A stretch of DNA of 64,000 bases, taken from NCBI GenBank assembly GCA_022711755.1, contig JAKLEA010000013.1, positions 105,615 to 169,614 of the forward strand, read 5' to 3'. The translations under genes and the position numbers were made by a program. This DNA comes from Planctomycetota bacterium (lineage in GTDB: Bacteria > Planctomycetota > Brocadiia > SM23-32 > JAKLEA01). The notes under the pieces are model-generated. The model worked only from the letters and a program-made list of their open reading frames with translations. It was not told the origin of the DNA and did no database searches. Shown here piece after piece: positions 17,948 to 26,010 of this stretch (position 1 is the stretch's first letter; every line of letters starts with the position of its first letter).

Positions 17948-19593
17948 CCCAACGGGCGCTGTCACGCCGTTTTTGGACTTTCCCCGCTTTCCCGCCCCTT
18001 GTAGAATACCTGTACGATGCGCTGGGCAGGAGAGTGGCAAAGATCATGTACGATCAGGAAACATACGGCGCCCCCGAAATCCACGTCGCCGACGACAACT
18101 GGCGGCTCCTGGAAGTCTACAAGGGGGAGTGGACGGCCCCGCTGACCCGTTGCGTTGACGGCGCGGGCATTGACGACCATCTCATGATCGAACGTGACGC
18201 CAACGCCGACGGCGACTTCTCCGACGGCGACCGTTGGTACTTCTGCGCGGACGACCTTGGGAGCACGGCCCGCCTGGTCAAGCAGGTCGAGGGGCCGATT
18301 TCCCCCACCCCGTCGGTCAACTACGCCCCCTACGGCCTGCCGCAGATCGCGGTGGACCAGGGGATGCCCCTCTTCGCGGGCATGGCGTGGGACCCGGAGA
18401 CCGGGCTTTACTACTGCCGCAACCGCTTCTATCACCCGCAACTGGGCCGCTTCCTCTCCCCCGACCCGAAAGTCGCCCCGCAGGGCGCGCCGTCGCCCCA
18501 AGGCGACGCGCAGCGACGGCTCGCGCGGCTCAACCCCGCATCCTCCCTCTACGCCTACCCCGCCGGTCGTCCGGGCTACTTCACAGACCCCCTGGGCCTT
18601 GACGAGGACTGCGGCTGCAAGGGCGGCAACGCCGGCGCAACCTCCCCAAACGCGGCAGGCGGCGGATCAGACGGTGGAACAACCTCTTCCGATGACGACG
18701 ACAATCCTAATGTCGTTGAGACTACAGCAAATATTATACAAAAGATTCTGGAGTGGGAACCTCTTCCACGGTTCCCTGGAACTAGCGATCCGGCACTGAA
18801 TCTGCTGAACGTTCGAGCGGTGCCAAGCTACGAGCCAACGAACTTCGAACGCGAGACAAATAAACTGTTGCAGGAGATGGTGAATTTTAAATGGCAGAGC
18901 ATACTCGACCGTGCTCAGAAAGGCGACCTGACTGCTGCTGAGGCATTGGCACTGATGTTCGATGCGGCGTCAAATGCTGATGCAAAGACTACCGTGAAGC
19001 AACTCCTGGAGTGGCTGGATAGAGGTAAGCCAGGGGATGGCAGGTGGAGTGAGAAATCATGGTTTGGACTTCCATGGCCAAAAAACGCGAAAGGTGATGT
19101 GATAAGAGATAGTGATGGGATACCGGTACCAACCGCTGGCGACTCGGGTTTCCTGCCACAGTTTCAAGACTCGTGGAAATGGCCCTCGAGTTCAAACCAG
19201 TCGGCTCATTTTCTTACGGCTGTTGAGGTCGATTTACTATATCCATGGTACTATCCTATGCTCGTCAGAGAGTGGGCGAAATATGGCCATGAGATGGAAG
19301 CCGACTTCTCCGGCAGATCGCGTTTCTACCAGGCTTGCCTTGGTATGGGAGCATGGTATGGGCAATGGGGCGCGGTGTTTACAGAGTTTGGTCCACCTTA
19401 CTTCTTCGAGGACATTGATTCTTGGAAATGGAATTCGATCGGTAGCGGAAGGGGCAATAGCTATGCAGACGTATTACTCACGATGCAAGGAAGTGATTTG
19501 GCGGACATGATTAAGAACGGGGAGATCAAGACTTCAAAACAGATAGCCGATTGGATACGAAAGCACCTGTCCGATGGTACTACAAAACCATGA
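17887..19593 (+). CDS. Orphan Rhs core/C-terminal tip with unassigned effector domain
   Basis: A 568-residue frame that begins inside a repeat, has no good ribosome site, and enters Rhs sequence abruptly at EYLYDALGRRVAKI (from base 18004). Rhs landmarks follow: DDLGSTARLVK, NYAPYGLPQ, and the core end GLYYCRNRFYHPQLGRFLSP with YAYPAGRPGYFTDPLGL. The thousands of upstream residues of a full Rhs shell are missing. After a Gly/Ser/Asp linker (residues about 240-280) comes a 290-residue C-terminal domain with NQSAHFLTAVEVDLLYPWYY, YGHEMEAD and GRGNSYADVLLTMQG. I do not recognise this domain; by position it should be the toxin module. It is either an orphan tip kept as a recombination donor or a decayed remnant. 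Confidence 0.8.
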   Translation: MIYNNLSLLSVVPASTLACHTQRALSRRFWTFPAFPPLVEYLYDALGRRVAKIMYDQETYGAPEIHVADDNWRLLEVYKGEWTAPLTRCVDGAGIDDHLMIERDANADGDFSDGDRWYFCADDLGSTARLVKQVEGPISPTPSVNYAPYGLPQIAVDQGMPLFAGMAWDPETGLYYCRNRFYHPQLGRFLSPDPKVAPQGAPSPQGDAQRRLARLNPASSLYAYPAGRPGYFTDPLGLDEDCGCKGGNAGATSPNAAGGGSDGGTTSSDDDDNPNVVETTANIIQKILEWEPLPRFPGTSDPALNLLNVRAVPSYEPTNFERETNKLLQEMVNFKWQSILDRAQKGDLTAAEALALMFDAASNADAKTTVKQLLEWLDRGKPGDGRWSEKSWFGLPWPKNAKGDVIRDSDGIPVPTAGDSGFLPQFQDSWKWPSSSNQSAHFLTAVEVDLLYPWYYPMLVREWAKYGHEMEADFSGRSRFYQACLGMGAWYGQWGAVFTEFGPPYFFEDIDSWKWNSIGSGRGNSYADVLLTMQGSDLADMIKNGEIKTSKQIADWIRKHLSDGTTKP

Positions 19594-20626
19594 TGACTAT
19601 GTAGCTATTGGGGTCTTCGAAACACGGTGGAAGCTGTGTGCGAGCATCCTTGCTGTATTCGTAATACTGGTTTGCCAACTTATTGGTAACAGTGGTGTGT
19701 ATGAGTATCCTTGGACCATTGGGCAGTCTCTGCGTGTTTTTCGTAACGGCCCGCCTAAATGGTATTTTCAACCCAAAGACTCTGCCAGCAGTGGATATTT
19801 TCCAGAATACTACATGCGTCTTGATGCTTTACATAGGCTCGGTGAATCACGGCATTTGTGCTTCCCAGTATTTGCACATCTTCTGCGGAAAGTTAATCTA
19901 TCCAATTATCCAGACCCACTGACACCAGGAACCAAAACGCAATGCCCACCGCTTCGGGTTGTCAAACACCCATACTACTGGGTGTGGCCCTTGCCATGCC
20001 TGTTGATTCTTGCAAGGGATTGTGATCAGGAAACGGCCAAAGAGCTTGAAGACTTCGTTAATCGGGAGGTCGATATGCGGCGACTAGATGACCCCCGTGT
20101 CATTCTAGCATGTGATACCCTTCTGGCATTTGACAGGGGACGTTACTCAGCGAGTTTTAGGCCGTTACTCGATGACAATGGTGACAATGATCAGAATCGC
20201 CTAGGAAAGATGCTACTTCTCATGTCCCTCTATCGAACGTATATGATTTTGGAGGACATACCTGATTGTGTAACCCCTTTAAGCCGTGACTACTGGAAAC
20301 ATGTTAGGAATTGGTGTGAAGGACTCTCTGAGATTCTCAAATCAGAAGGTAGATGGGATGGAAGAGATCTTCAAGTTTTTTTTGACAGGTTTCCCCGCCA
20401 CGATGTATGGGTTATCGAAACTACAGATGAGGGCAACTGGCAATATCAGGTGAAAACCTATATCAAGGACAAACACCTCGATTGGTATCACAAGATTGAC
20501 GTGACGATGACACCATCGCCAAGTATGTGGGAAAGCGATTTCAAAGCCCTGCTGCAGCATTGGGACGAGAAGACGAACTACGCAGGCGGGAAGGAAGGGA
20601 GCGACGCGAATTCTGATGGGCGATAA
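19574..20626 (+). CDS. Uncharacterised protein after Rhs tip, candidate immunity
   Basis: A 350-residue protein starting 20 bp before the Rhs stop, hence probably translationally coupled. One hydrophobic segment near the N-terminus (CASILAVFVILVCQLIG) suggests a membrane anchor with the rest in the periplasm; the remainder is mixed alpha/beta with many aromatic residues. Base composition is visibly more AT-rich than the surrounding housekeeping genes, as often seen for effector-immunity cargo. Position directly behind an Rhs tip suggests an immunity protein. No family is recognised. Confidence 0.65.
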   Translation: MVLQNHDDYVAIGVFETRWKLCASILAVFVILVCQLIGNSGVYEYPWTIGQSLRVFRNGPPKWYFQPKDSASSGYFPEYYMRLDALHRLGESRHLCFPVFAHLLRKVNLSNYPDPLTPGTKTQCPPLRVVKHPYYWVWPLPCLLILARDCDQETAKELEDFVNREVDMRRLDDPRVILACDTLLAFDRGRYSASFRPLLDDNGDNDQNRLGKMLLLMSLYRTYMILEDIPDCVTPLSRDYWKHVRNWCEGLSEILKSEGRWDGRDLQVFFDRFPRHDVWVIETTDEGNWQYQVKTYIKDKHLDWYHKIDVTMTPSPSMWESDFKALLQHWDEKTNYAGGKEGSDANSDGR

Positions 20627-20918
20627 CGCGTCTGACAAGAGCGGGAGAAGTCCAGACCATATTCCTACACACACGTGGGGACTAAGGCTCCTCGTGTTCC
20701 TGCATCTTGTCTTCATCGTCCTGTCAGTCCCCGGAATAGCCATGCGCTGGCTGTCGGGCATACGCTATCGCGACGCCTGGGAGCCGGACATGTGGCAAGA
20801 GCGGTTATGCTCGTGGACCGTGCTGACGCTCATTCTGGCGCTCATCTTCGGACTTCTCAGCCTGTATGCCGCCATGCGCGCAGAAAGGGCATCGCAGAAA
20901 ACGAATGAGAAATCATGA
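20616..20918 (+). CDS. Small two-TM membrane protein
   Basis: A 100-residue protein overlapping the previous gene by 11 bp, with two transmembrane helices (RLLVFLHLVFIVLSVPGIA and VLTLILALIFGLLSLYAAM). It probably belongs to the same effector/immunity cassette and could be part of the protection against the Rhs tip. No homologous family is recognised. Confidence 0.6.
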   Translation: MGDNASDKSGRSPDHIPTHTWGLRLLVFLHLVFIVLSVPGIAMRWLSGIRYRDAWEPDMWQERLCSWTVLTLILALIFGLLSLYAAMRAERASQKTNEKS

Positions 20919-20923
20919 TGACA

Positions 20924-20979
20924 CTTTCAGTTGTAGTGTGCAAAACTGAAAGACCGCAGGTCTGAGGGTGTTTGCACAC
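20924..20979 (+). other. Overlapping, mutually exclusive inverted repeats
   Basis: CTTTCAGT (20924-20931) can pair with ACTGAAAG (20945-20952). GTGTGCAAA (20936-20944) can pair with TTTGCACAC (20971-20979), enclosing AGACC/GGTCT (20951-20955 with 20959-20963). The two folds cannot form together. There is no U-run, so this is not a standard terminator. It begins 6 bp after the last cassette gene. Confidence 0.45.
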
Positions 20980-21122
20980 GCGGCTGCTGATTCATGCGCT
21001 CGAACTTCGATTTCGAGCGGGCCGCGCGGTGCGGTTGTATGGACGGAATGCCGGCGGCGGGAATTGGCCGATCTTCCCTATCGGCCGCCTCTTCCGCGTT
21101 GACGTGTGGGAAAACGGGACGG

Positions 21123-21206
21123 GTGTGACGATTTAGAGTGAACGGCGAAGTGGTTCGCCGGCAGTCACGCAAGGACCTCATTTCACCTGGAACTTCCTTC
21201 TCCTCC
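21123..21206. repeat. Direct repeat A, right copy
   Basis: Matches 17572-17647 (GTGTGACGATTTAGAGTGAA onward). It is followed by the hairpin CCTTCTCCT/AGGAGAAGG at 21196-21216. Together with the next repeat it fills most of the 760-bp gap before thrS. Confidence 0.8.
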
Positions 21207-21344
21207 CAGGAGAAGGGGGACCAGCCGAAAGCGCGCGCCGCAACGGCGCGATGGATGAGGTGGGAAGCGACGGACCACGAATTACGGAGCAGGGCTGACC
21301 ATTGCCCCCTCATCGCCGCGTCCGTCGGACGCGCCACGTCCGCA

Positions 21345-21462
21345 GGACGCGCCACCTTCTTCCGGCGGGAGAAGGAAAGGCGCAAAGAACGGCGCCGGCA
21401 TGATATACAGCGACCTCTCGCTTTTCTCGGTCGTCGCGGCGTCCACTCTGGCGTCATACCCC
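21345..21462. repeat. Direct repeat B, right copy
   Basis: Matches 17832-17947, including the hairpin CCTTCTTCC/GGGAGAAGG (21355-21375) and the CGTCCACTCTGGCGT end. The bases before it contain two small GTCC...GGAC hairpins (21319-21347). Confidence 0.8.
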
Positions 21463-21487
21463 GCGGCTCACAAATGCTTGAAATTGC

Positions 21488-21517
21488 TTGACATAGCGCG
21501 TCCTACGCGCCTAAACT
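21488..21517 (+). promoter_or_regulatory. Candidate thrS promoter
   Basis: TTGACA (21488-21493), an 18-bp spacer and TAAACT (21512-21517), 160 bp upstream of the thrS start. A GCGCG/CGCGC hairpin lies in the spacer. The leader shows no T-box features. Confidence 0.45.
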
Positions 21518-21678
21518 TGGGTTTCGCTCTATGAATGGCGCAAAGCGATCTCTCCGGAAGATGTCTCCGGCTGGGGGGAAAATCTCGTCTTTCGGGAAGA
21601 TTTCACCAGATGCGGAGACGAGCCATTCCATTTTCGGAACCGGATCGGGACCGAAGTCGCGCCCGCATGAGGAAGTAG

Positions 21679-23604
21679 ATGAACGTCACAGTTGAATACT
21701 CTGATGGCCGTAAGCTCGAGTTGCCGAAGGGCAGCACGGCGATGGAGGCCATCTCCAAATTCAATTCCGCAGACGCCAGGAACGCCGTTGCGGCGCTTGT
21801 GGACGGCCGCAGGGCGGACCTGTCCGCCAGGCTCGAAGCGGATGCGAAGGTGGAGCCGATAAGGGCCGATTCCGAGGATGGGCTTGACGTGATCAGGCAT
21901 ACCGCCAGCCACGTCATGGCTCAGGCGGTCGGCCACATGTTCCCCGGCGTGAAATACGCCATAGGGCCGAGCATTGAGAACGGATTCTACTACGACTTTG
22001 ATCTCCCCAGATCGCTGACGGAGGAAGACCTGAAGACGATCGAAGAGGAGATGCAGCGCATAATTGAGCAGGACCTGCCCGTCTCGCGGAGCGCCAGGAG
22101 CAAGCAACAGGCTATCGCCGACGCTGAGGCGGGGGGACAGACTTATAAGCGCGAGTTGATCAGCGATCTGCCGGACGGCGAGGAAATCTCCTTTTACACT
22201 CAAGGGGACTTCACCGACCTTTGCCGCGGCCCGCATCTTCCGAGCACTGGGGCGCTCAAGTGCTTCAAGCTGTTGAGCGTCGCCGGGGCATACTGGCGCG
22301 GGGACAGCCGCCGCCAGCAGTTGCAGCGCATTTACGGCACGGCATTCGCCGACGCGAAGGCGCTGCGAACGCACCTGAAGAACCTCGAGGAGGCGGAAAA
22401 GCGGGACCACCGCAAACTGGGCAAGGAACTGGACCTGTTCAGCACGGACCAGGAAATCGGCCAGGGCCTGATTCTCTGGCATCCCAAGGGCGCGATGATA
22501 AGGCGCGCGATCGAGAGTTTCCTCTACGAGGAGCTTTTCAAGCGCGAATACGACGTCGTGTGCACCCCGCACATCGCCAGCGAGAAGGTCTACCTGCGCA
22601 GCGGGCACATCCCGAAGTATGAGGACATGATGTACGCCCCGCTGGTGATTGACGAAGAGCGCTATCGCGTCAAGCCGATGAATTGCCCCGGGCACATAAA
22701 GATTTACCAGACGCGCAAACGCAGCTATCGCGATCTGCCGATACGCCTGGCTGAACTCGGGACAGTCTACCGGTATGAGATTTCCGGCGCGCTGCTGGGA
22801 ATGCTTCGCGTGCGCGGGTTCACGCAGGACGACTCGCACATTTTCTGCACCCCTGAGCAACTGACAGACGAAATCGAGGGGATTCTTGATTTCGTCAATT
22901 ACATGATGGGCGTCTTCGGCTACACCTACAAGGCCTACCTTGCCACCCGCCCGGCGCAATACCTTGCCGACGCGACGGATGAGGAATGGACGCGGGCGAC
23001 GGAGGGGCTGAGGCAGGCGCTTGTGCGCCGGGGATTGGACTACGCGGTTGACGAAGGCGGCGGGGTCTTCTACGCCCCGAAGATTGACATCAAACTCTTC
23101 GACGCGCTGGGCCGCGAGTGGCAGGGGCCGACGATCCAGGTTGACCTGAATCTGCCGAAAAGGTTCAACGTGACATACACCGCCTCAGACGGTCAGGAAC
23201 ACGAGGCGATCATAATCCACCGCACGATCCTCGGCAGCATGGAGAGATTTGTCGGAGGGTTGATTGAGCATTACGCCGGAAAGTTTCCCGTCTGGCTGGC
23301 TCCGGTGCAGGTGAGAATCCTTCCGATAACAGACGCGCACCATGAATACGCAAGGTCGCTGAAGCGCAAACTCGTCGCAGCCGGATTCAGGGCGGAATGC
23401 GACGATCGTAACGAAAAGACGGGCTTCAAGGTTCGCGAAGCCGCCGTCCAGAAGATTCCTTATGTCCTCATCGTGGGGGACAGGGAGGTTGCCGAGGGCA
23501 AGGCGGCGGTGCGAAGCCGGCGAAGGGGAGATGAAGGCGCCGTTCTTTTCGACGATTTCCTGGCAAGGCTGAAGTCCGAGTCCGAGTCCAGGCTGGACGT
23601 GTAG
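21679..23604 (+). CDS. thrS: Threonyl-tRNA synthetase
   Basis: A class II aminoacyl-tRNA synthetase of 641 residues. It has an N-terminal TGS domain (ELPKGSTAMEAIS) and the editing domain with TASHVMAQAVGHMFP. The catalytic core shows FLYEELFKREYDVVCTPHIA (motif 1), MNCPGHIKIY, LGTVYRYEISGALLGMLRVR (motif 2) and IIHRTILGSMERF (motif 3). A C-terminal anticodon-binding domain ends near YVLIVGDREVAEGKAAVRSR. It is the first gene of thrS-infC-rpmI-rplT-pheS, the same order as in Escherichia coli. Confidence 0.97.
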   Translation: MNVTVEYSDGRKLELPKGSTAMEAISKFNSADARNAVAALVDGRRADLSARLEADAKVEPIRADSEDGLDVIRHTASHVMAQAVGHMFPGVKYAIGPSIENGFYYDFDLPRSLTEEDLKTIEEEMQRIIEQDLPVSRSARSKQQAIADAEAGGQTYKRELISDLPDGEEISFYTQGDFTDLCRGPHLPSTGALKCFKLLSVAGAYWRGDSRRQQLQRIYGTAFADAKALRTHLKNLEEAEKRDHRKLGKELDLFSTDQEIGQGLILWHPKGAMIRRAIESFLYEELFKREYDVVCTPHIASEKVYLRSGHIPKYEDMMYAPLVIDEERYRVKPMNCPGHIKIYQTRKRSYRDLPIRLAELGTVYRYEISGALLGMLRVRGFTQDDSHIFCTPEQLTDEIEGILDFVNYMMGVFGYTYKAYLATRPAQYLADATDEEWTRATEGLRQALVRRGLDYAVDEGGGVFYAPKIDIKLFDALGREWQGPTIQVDLNLPKRFNVTYTASDGQEHEAIIIHRTILGSMERFVGGLIEHYAGKFPVWLAPVQVRILPITDAHHEYARSLKRKLVAAGFRAECDDRNEKTGFKVREAAVQKIPYVLIVGDREVAEGKAAVRSRRRGDEGAVLFDDFLARLKSESESRLDV

Positions 23605-23633
23605 ACAAGCCCTGAAGAAAAGGAGAACAGCCC

Positions 23634-24161
23634 ATCGTAAAGAAGTTCAAGGCAAAACAGGGACCGACCTACCGAGTGAATGAGCGGATCAGGACGTCGC
23701 AGGTCCGCCTGATCGCCGAGGACGGCACGCAGGCGGGAGTTGTCAGCATCGAAGACGCTCTCAACAAGGCCAGAGACGCCGGTCTTGACCTGGTGGAGGT
23801 GGCCCCGGAAGCCGCGCCGCCGGTGTGCAGAATTCTTGACTACGGAAAGTTCAAGTATCAACTGCAGAAAAAGAAGCACGGCGCTCATCACCATGCGCCG
23901 ACGATCAAGGAAATCCGCCTCCGGGTTCGCACGGAGAAGCACGATCTTGAGGTCAAGGCCAAGAAGGCCAAAGAGTTCATTGAGCGGAAGGACAGGGTTG
24001 TGGTTTCAATGAACCTTTGGGGGCGCGAGCGAGCGCATCCGGACCTGGCGATCGGCGTGATGAGGGAATTTGTGGCCCTCGTCGGTGAGGCCGCCAAGAT
24101 TGAGAGCGAACCGCGCATGGAAGGGCGGCGTTGCGTGATGATCCTTGCGCCGCTCAAATAG
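23634..24161 (+). CDS. infC: Translation initiation factor IF-3, AUC start
   Basis: IF-3 keeps ribosomal subunits apart and proofreads start codons. The frame runs back in phase to an ATC at 23634, eight bases after AGGAG (23621-23625), giving a 175-residue protein beginning MVKKFKAKQGPTYRVNERIR. Starting at the first conventional codon (23676) would lose the conserved YRVNE N-terminus. A non-canonical AUU/AUC start is the known autoregulation device of infC, because IF-3 discriminates against its own start. The N-domain has DLVEVAPEAAPPVCRILDYG; the C-domain has IKEIRLR and GRERAHPDLA. Confidence 0.93.
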   Translation: MVKKFKAKQGPTYRVNERIRTSQVRLIAEDGTQAGVVSIEDALNKARDAGLDLVEVAPEAAPPVCRILDYGKFKYQLQKKKHGAHHHAPTIKEIRLRVRTEKHDLEVKAKKAKEFIERKDRVVVSMNLWGRERAHPDLAIGVMREFVALVGEAAKIESEPRMEGRRCVMILAPLK

Positions 24162-24217
24162 ACCCGCATGCCGGCGCGCGGGAGACGAAGCAAGCGACGG
24201 GAAAACCCTTTGAATAG

Positions 24218-24232
24218 CCGCATTTAATGCGG
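24218..24232 (+). promoter_or_regulatory. Perfect hairpin just upstream of rpmI
   Basis: CCGCAT/ATGCGG with loop TTA sits one base before the rpmI ribosome site (CTGGAG). A second hairpin, GCGCCC/GGGCGC, lies at 24490-24513 between rpmI and rplT. L20 is known to repress this operon through leader structures in other bacteria; whether these hairpins serve that role is inference. Confidence 0.35.
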
Positions 24233-24246
24233 TCTGGAGATTACAA

Positions 24247-24444
24247 GTGCCAAAACAGAAGACCCATAAGGGCATAGCAAAGAGAATGAAGGTCAGCGCG
24301 AACGGCAAGGTGCTGCGCCGGCGCGCCGGCGGAAGCCACCTTATGTCCGGCAAGAAACAGAAGACCATCCGCAGGCTGAGAAAAGACATTTGTGTTTCCT
24401 CCGCCGAAGAGAGGAAGATCAAGAGACTGCTCGGGGAAGCGTAA
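24247..24444 (+). CDS. rpmI: Ribosomal protein bL35
   Basis: A 65-residue basic protein starting at GTG 24247 behind CTGGAG. PKQKTHKGIAKRMKVSANG and HLMSGKKQKTIRRLRK match the bL35 family; the protein is a component of the large subunit. It sits between infC and rplT as usual. Confidence 0.96.
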   Translation: MPKQKTHKGIAKRMKVSANGKVLRRRAGGSHLMSGKKQKTIRRLRKDICVSSAEERKIKRLLGEA

Positions 24445-24543
24445 CGGCATCCTTTCGTTCAATGGCCGTTCTCCCAATAAAAAATAACTGCGCCCAGGCC
24501 GCGCGCCGGGCGCTCAACACGAAGAGACGAAGAGAGCAACCAG

Positions 24544-24912
24544 ATGAGAGTCACAAGCGGACCGGCAAAGAGACGCGCGCGAAAACGCCTGCGCAAGGAA
24601 GTTAAAGGATATTGGGGCAAGCGAAGCAAGTGGGTGCGCCTTGCCAAGGAAACCCTTGTTCGGAGTCAGGCATTCGCGACGGCTCACAGGCGTCGCAAGA
24701 AACGCGATTTCCGCAGCCTCTGGATCATCAGGATCAGCGCGGCGGCGAAGCAGAACGGCATCAGCTACAACCGTCTTATTGACGGCGTGAAGAAGGCCGG
24801 CATTGAGATAGACCGCAAGATGCTTGCGGCGCTGGCGGTGGAAGATCCGCAGGCTTTCGCCCGCATAGCGGAGATCGCAAAGCAGTACGAAAACGCCGCC
24901 GCCCAGGCGTAG
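24544..24912 (+). CDS. rplT: Ribosomal protein bL20
   Basis: A 122-residue rRNA-binding protein of the large subunit, needed early in assembly. The signature KEVKGYWGKRSKWVRLAKE and ATAHRRRKKRDFRSLWI are intact, and the C-domain NGISYNRLIDGVKKAGIEID is the part that binds regulatory RNA in other species. Confidence 0.97.
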   Translation: MRVTSGPAKRRARKRLRKEVKGYWGKRSKWVRLAKETLVRSQAFATAHRRRKKRDFRSLWIIRISAAAKQNGISYNRLIDGVKKAGIEIDRKMLAALAVEDPQAFARIAEIAKQYENAAAQA

Positions 24913-24958
24913 GCCGCCGCGGAACGTTCCTTCAGGCCAGTAAGCGCGAGGCCGGAAT

Positions 24959-25963
24959 ATGGACGTTGAGCAGATCAGACGCCAGGCATTGGAGGACCTG
25001 TCGAAGGCCTCCACGACGACGGAGCTTGACCAGGTCAGGACGAAATACCTCGGACGCAAGAAGGGGTTGCTCGACCAGGTCATAGCCTCCGTGCCAGGTC
25101 TTCCGCCGGAGCAACGCCGGGCCGTTGGCAAGTCCGCCAACGATCTGAAGAACGAGTTGACCCGCCTGCTGGACGAGGCAAAAGATAAGCTTTCGCAGAA
25201 GCCCCCCGCCGCACCGCGTTCCGACCCGACGCTTCCCGGCCCGCGCTTGCGGCTGGGGCATGTCCATCCGCTCACACAAACGACGCGGCAGGTCGAGGAA
25301 ATCTTCAGCAGGATGGGTTTTGAGGTCGTCCTGGGGCCGGAGACCGAGACGGAGTTCTACAACTTCGAGGCGCTCAACATCCCGGCGGACCACCCAAGCC
25401 GGGATTCCTTTGACACGTTCTACCTTTCTCCGGGCGTGGTTCTGCGCAGCCACACGTCGCCCGTCCAGGTCCGCGTCATGGAGAGCCGCCGTCCGCCCCT
25501 GCGCGTGCTCGCACCAGGTCGGGTCTACCGCCCGGACACGGAGGACGCGCGCCATGCCAGCATGTTCCACCAGGTTGAGGGGCTGATGGTTGACGAACGA
25601 ACATCGTTCGCCGACCTGAAGGCCATGCTCTTCATCTTCGCGCGGGAATTCTTCGGCTCTGAAACGAAAATACGCTTCCGACCGTCCTTCTTCCCATTTA
25701 CGGAACCCAGCGCGGAGGTTGACGTGTCCTGCTTCCGCTGCAAGGGGAAGGGGTGCAGCCTGTGCAGCGGCAGCGGGTGGATAGAGGTTCTCGGCTCCGG
25801 GATGGTTGATCCAGCGGTGTTTGAGGCAGTCGGCTACGACCCGGAGCGCTACACGGGCTTCGCGTTCGGAATGGGCGTGGAGCGGCTCTGCATGCTGAAG
25901 TACGGAATTGACGATATCCGGGTGTTCACGCAGAATGATTGCCGCGTTCTTTCCCAGTTCTAG
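24959..25963 (+). CDS. pheS: Phenylalanyl-tRNA synthetase alpha subunit
   Basis: Catalytic subunit of the (alpha-beta)2 synthetase, 334 residues. It has an N-terminal coiled-coil arm (KYLGRKKGLLDQVIASVPGL). The class II core shows HVHPLTQTTRQVEEIFSRMG, FYNFEALNIPADHP, GRVYRPDTEDARHASMFHQV, FFPFTEPSAEVDV and the motif 3 block GFAFGMGVERLCMLKYGI. The Cys-rich loop SCFRCKGKGCSLCSGSGW is a usual feature. The beta subunit gene pheT normally follows but here an M24-like gene does. Confidence 0.96.
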   Translation: MDVEQIRRQALEDLSKASTTTELDQVRTKYLGRKKGLLDQVIASVPGLPPEQRRAVGKSANDLKNELTRLLDEAKDKLSQKPPAAPRSDPTLPGPRLRLGHVHPLTQTTRQVEEIFSRMGFEVVLGPETETEFYNFEALNIPADHPSRDSFDTFYLSPGVVLRSHTSPVQVRVMESRRPPLRVLAPGRVYRPDTEDARHASMFHQVEGLMVDERTSFADLKAMLFIFAREFFGSETKIRFRPSFFPFTEPSAEVDVSCFRCKGKGCSLCSGSGWIEVLGSGMVDPAVFEAVGYDPERYTGFAFGMGVERLCMLKYGIDDIRVFTQNDCRVLSQF

Positions 25964-26010
25964 CCCTGTCTTCCCCGCCCGCGCCGAATTCACCCCTCAG
26001 GTCAATCGCT

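Noticed and set aside
21463..21678. T-box leader upstream of thrS
   Set aside because: No specifier stem or conserved T-box sequence was found.
21529..22959. 476-residue minus-strand frame opposite thrS
   Set aside because: Shadow of thrS, which is unambiguous on the plus strand.
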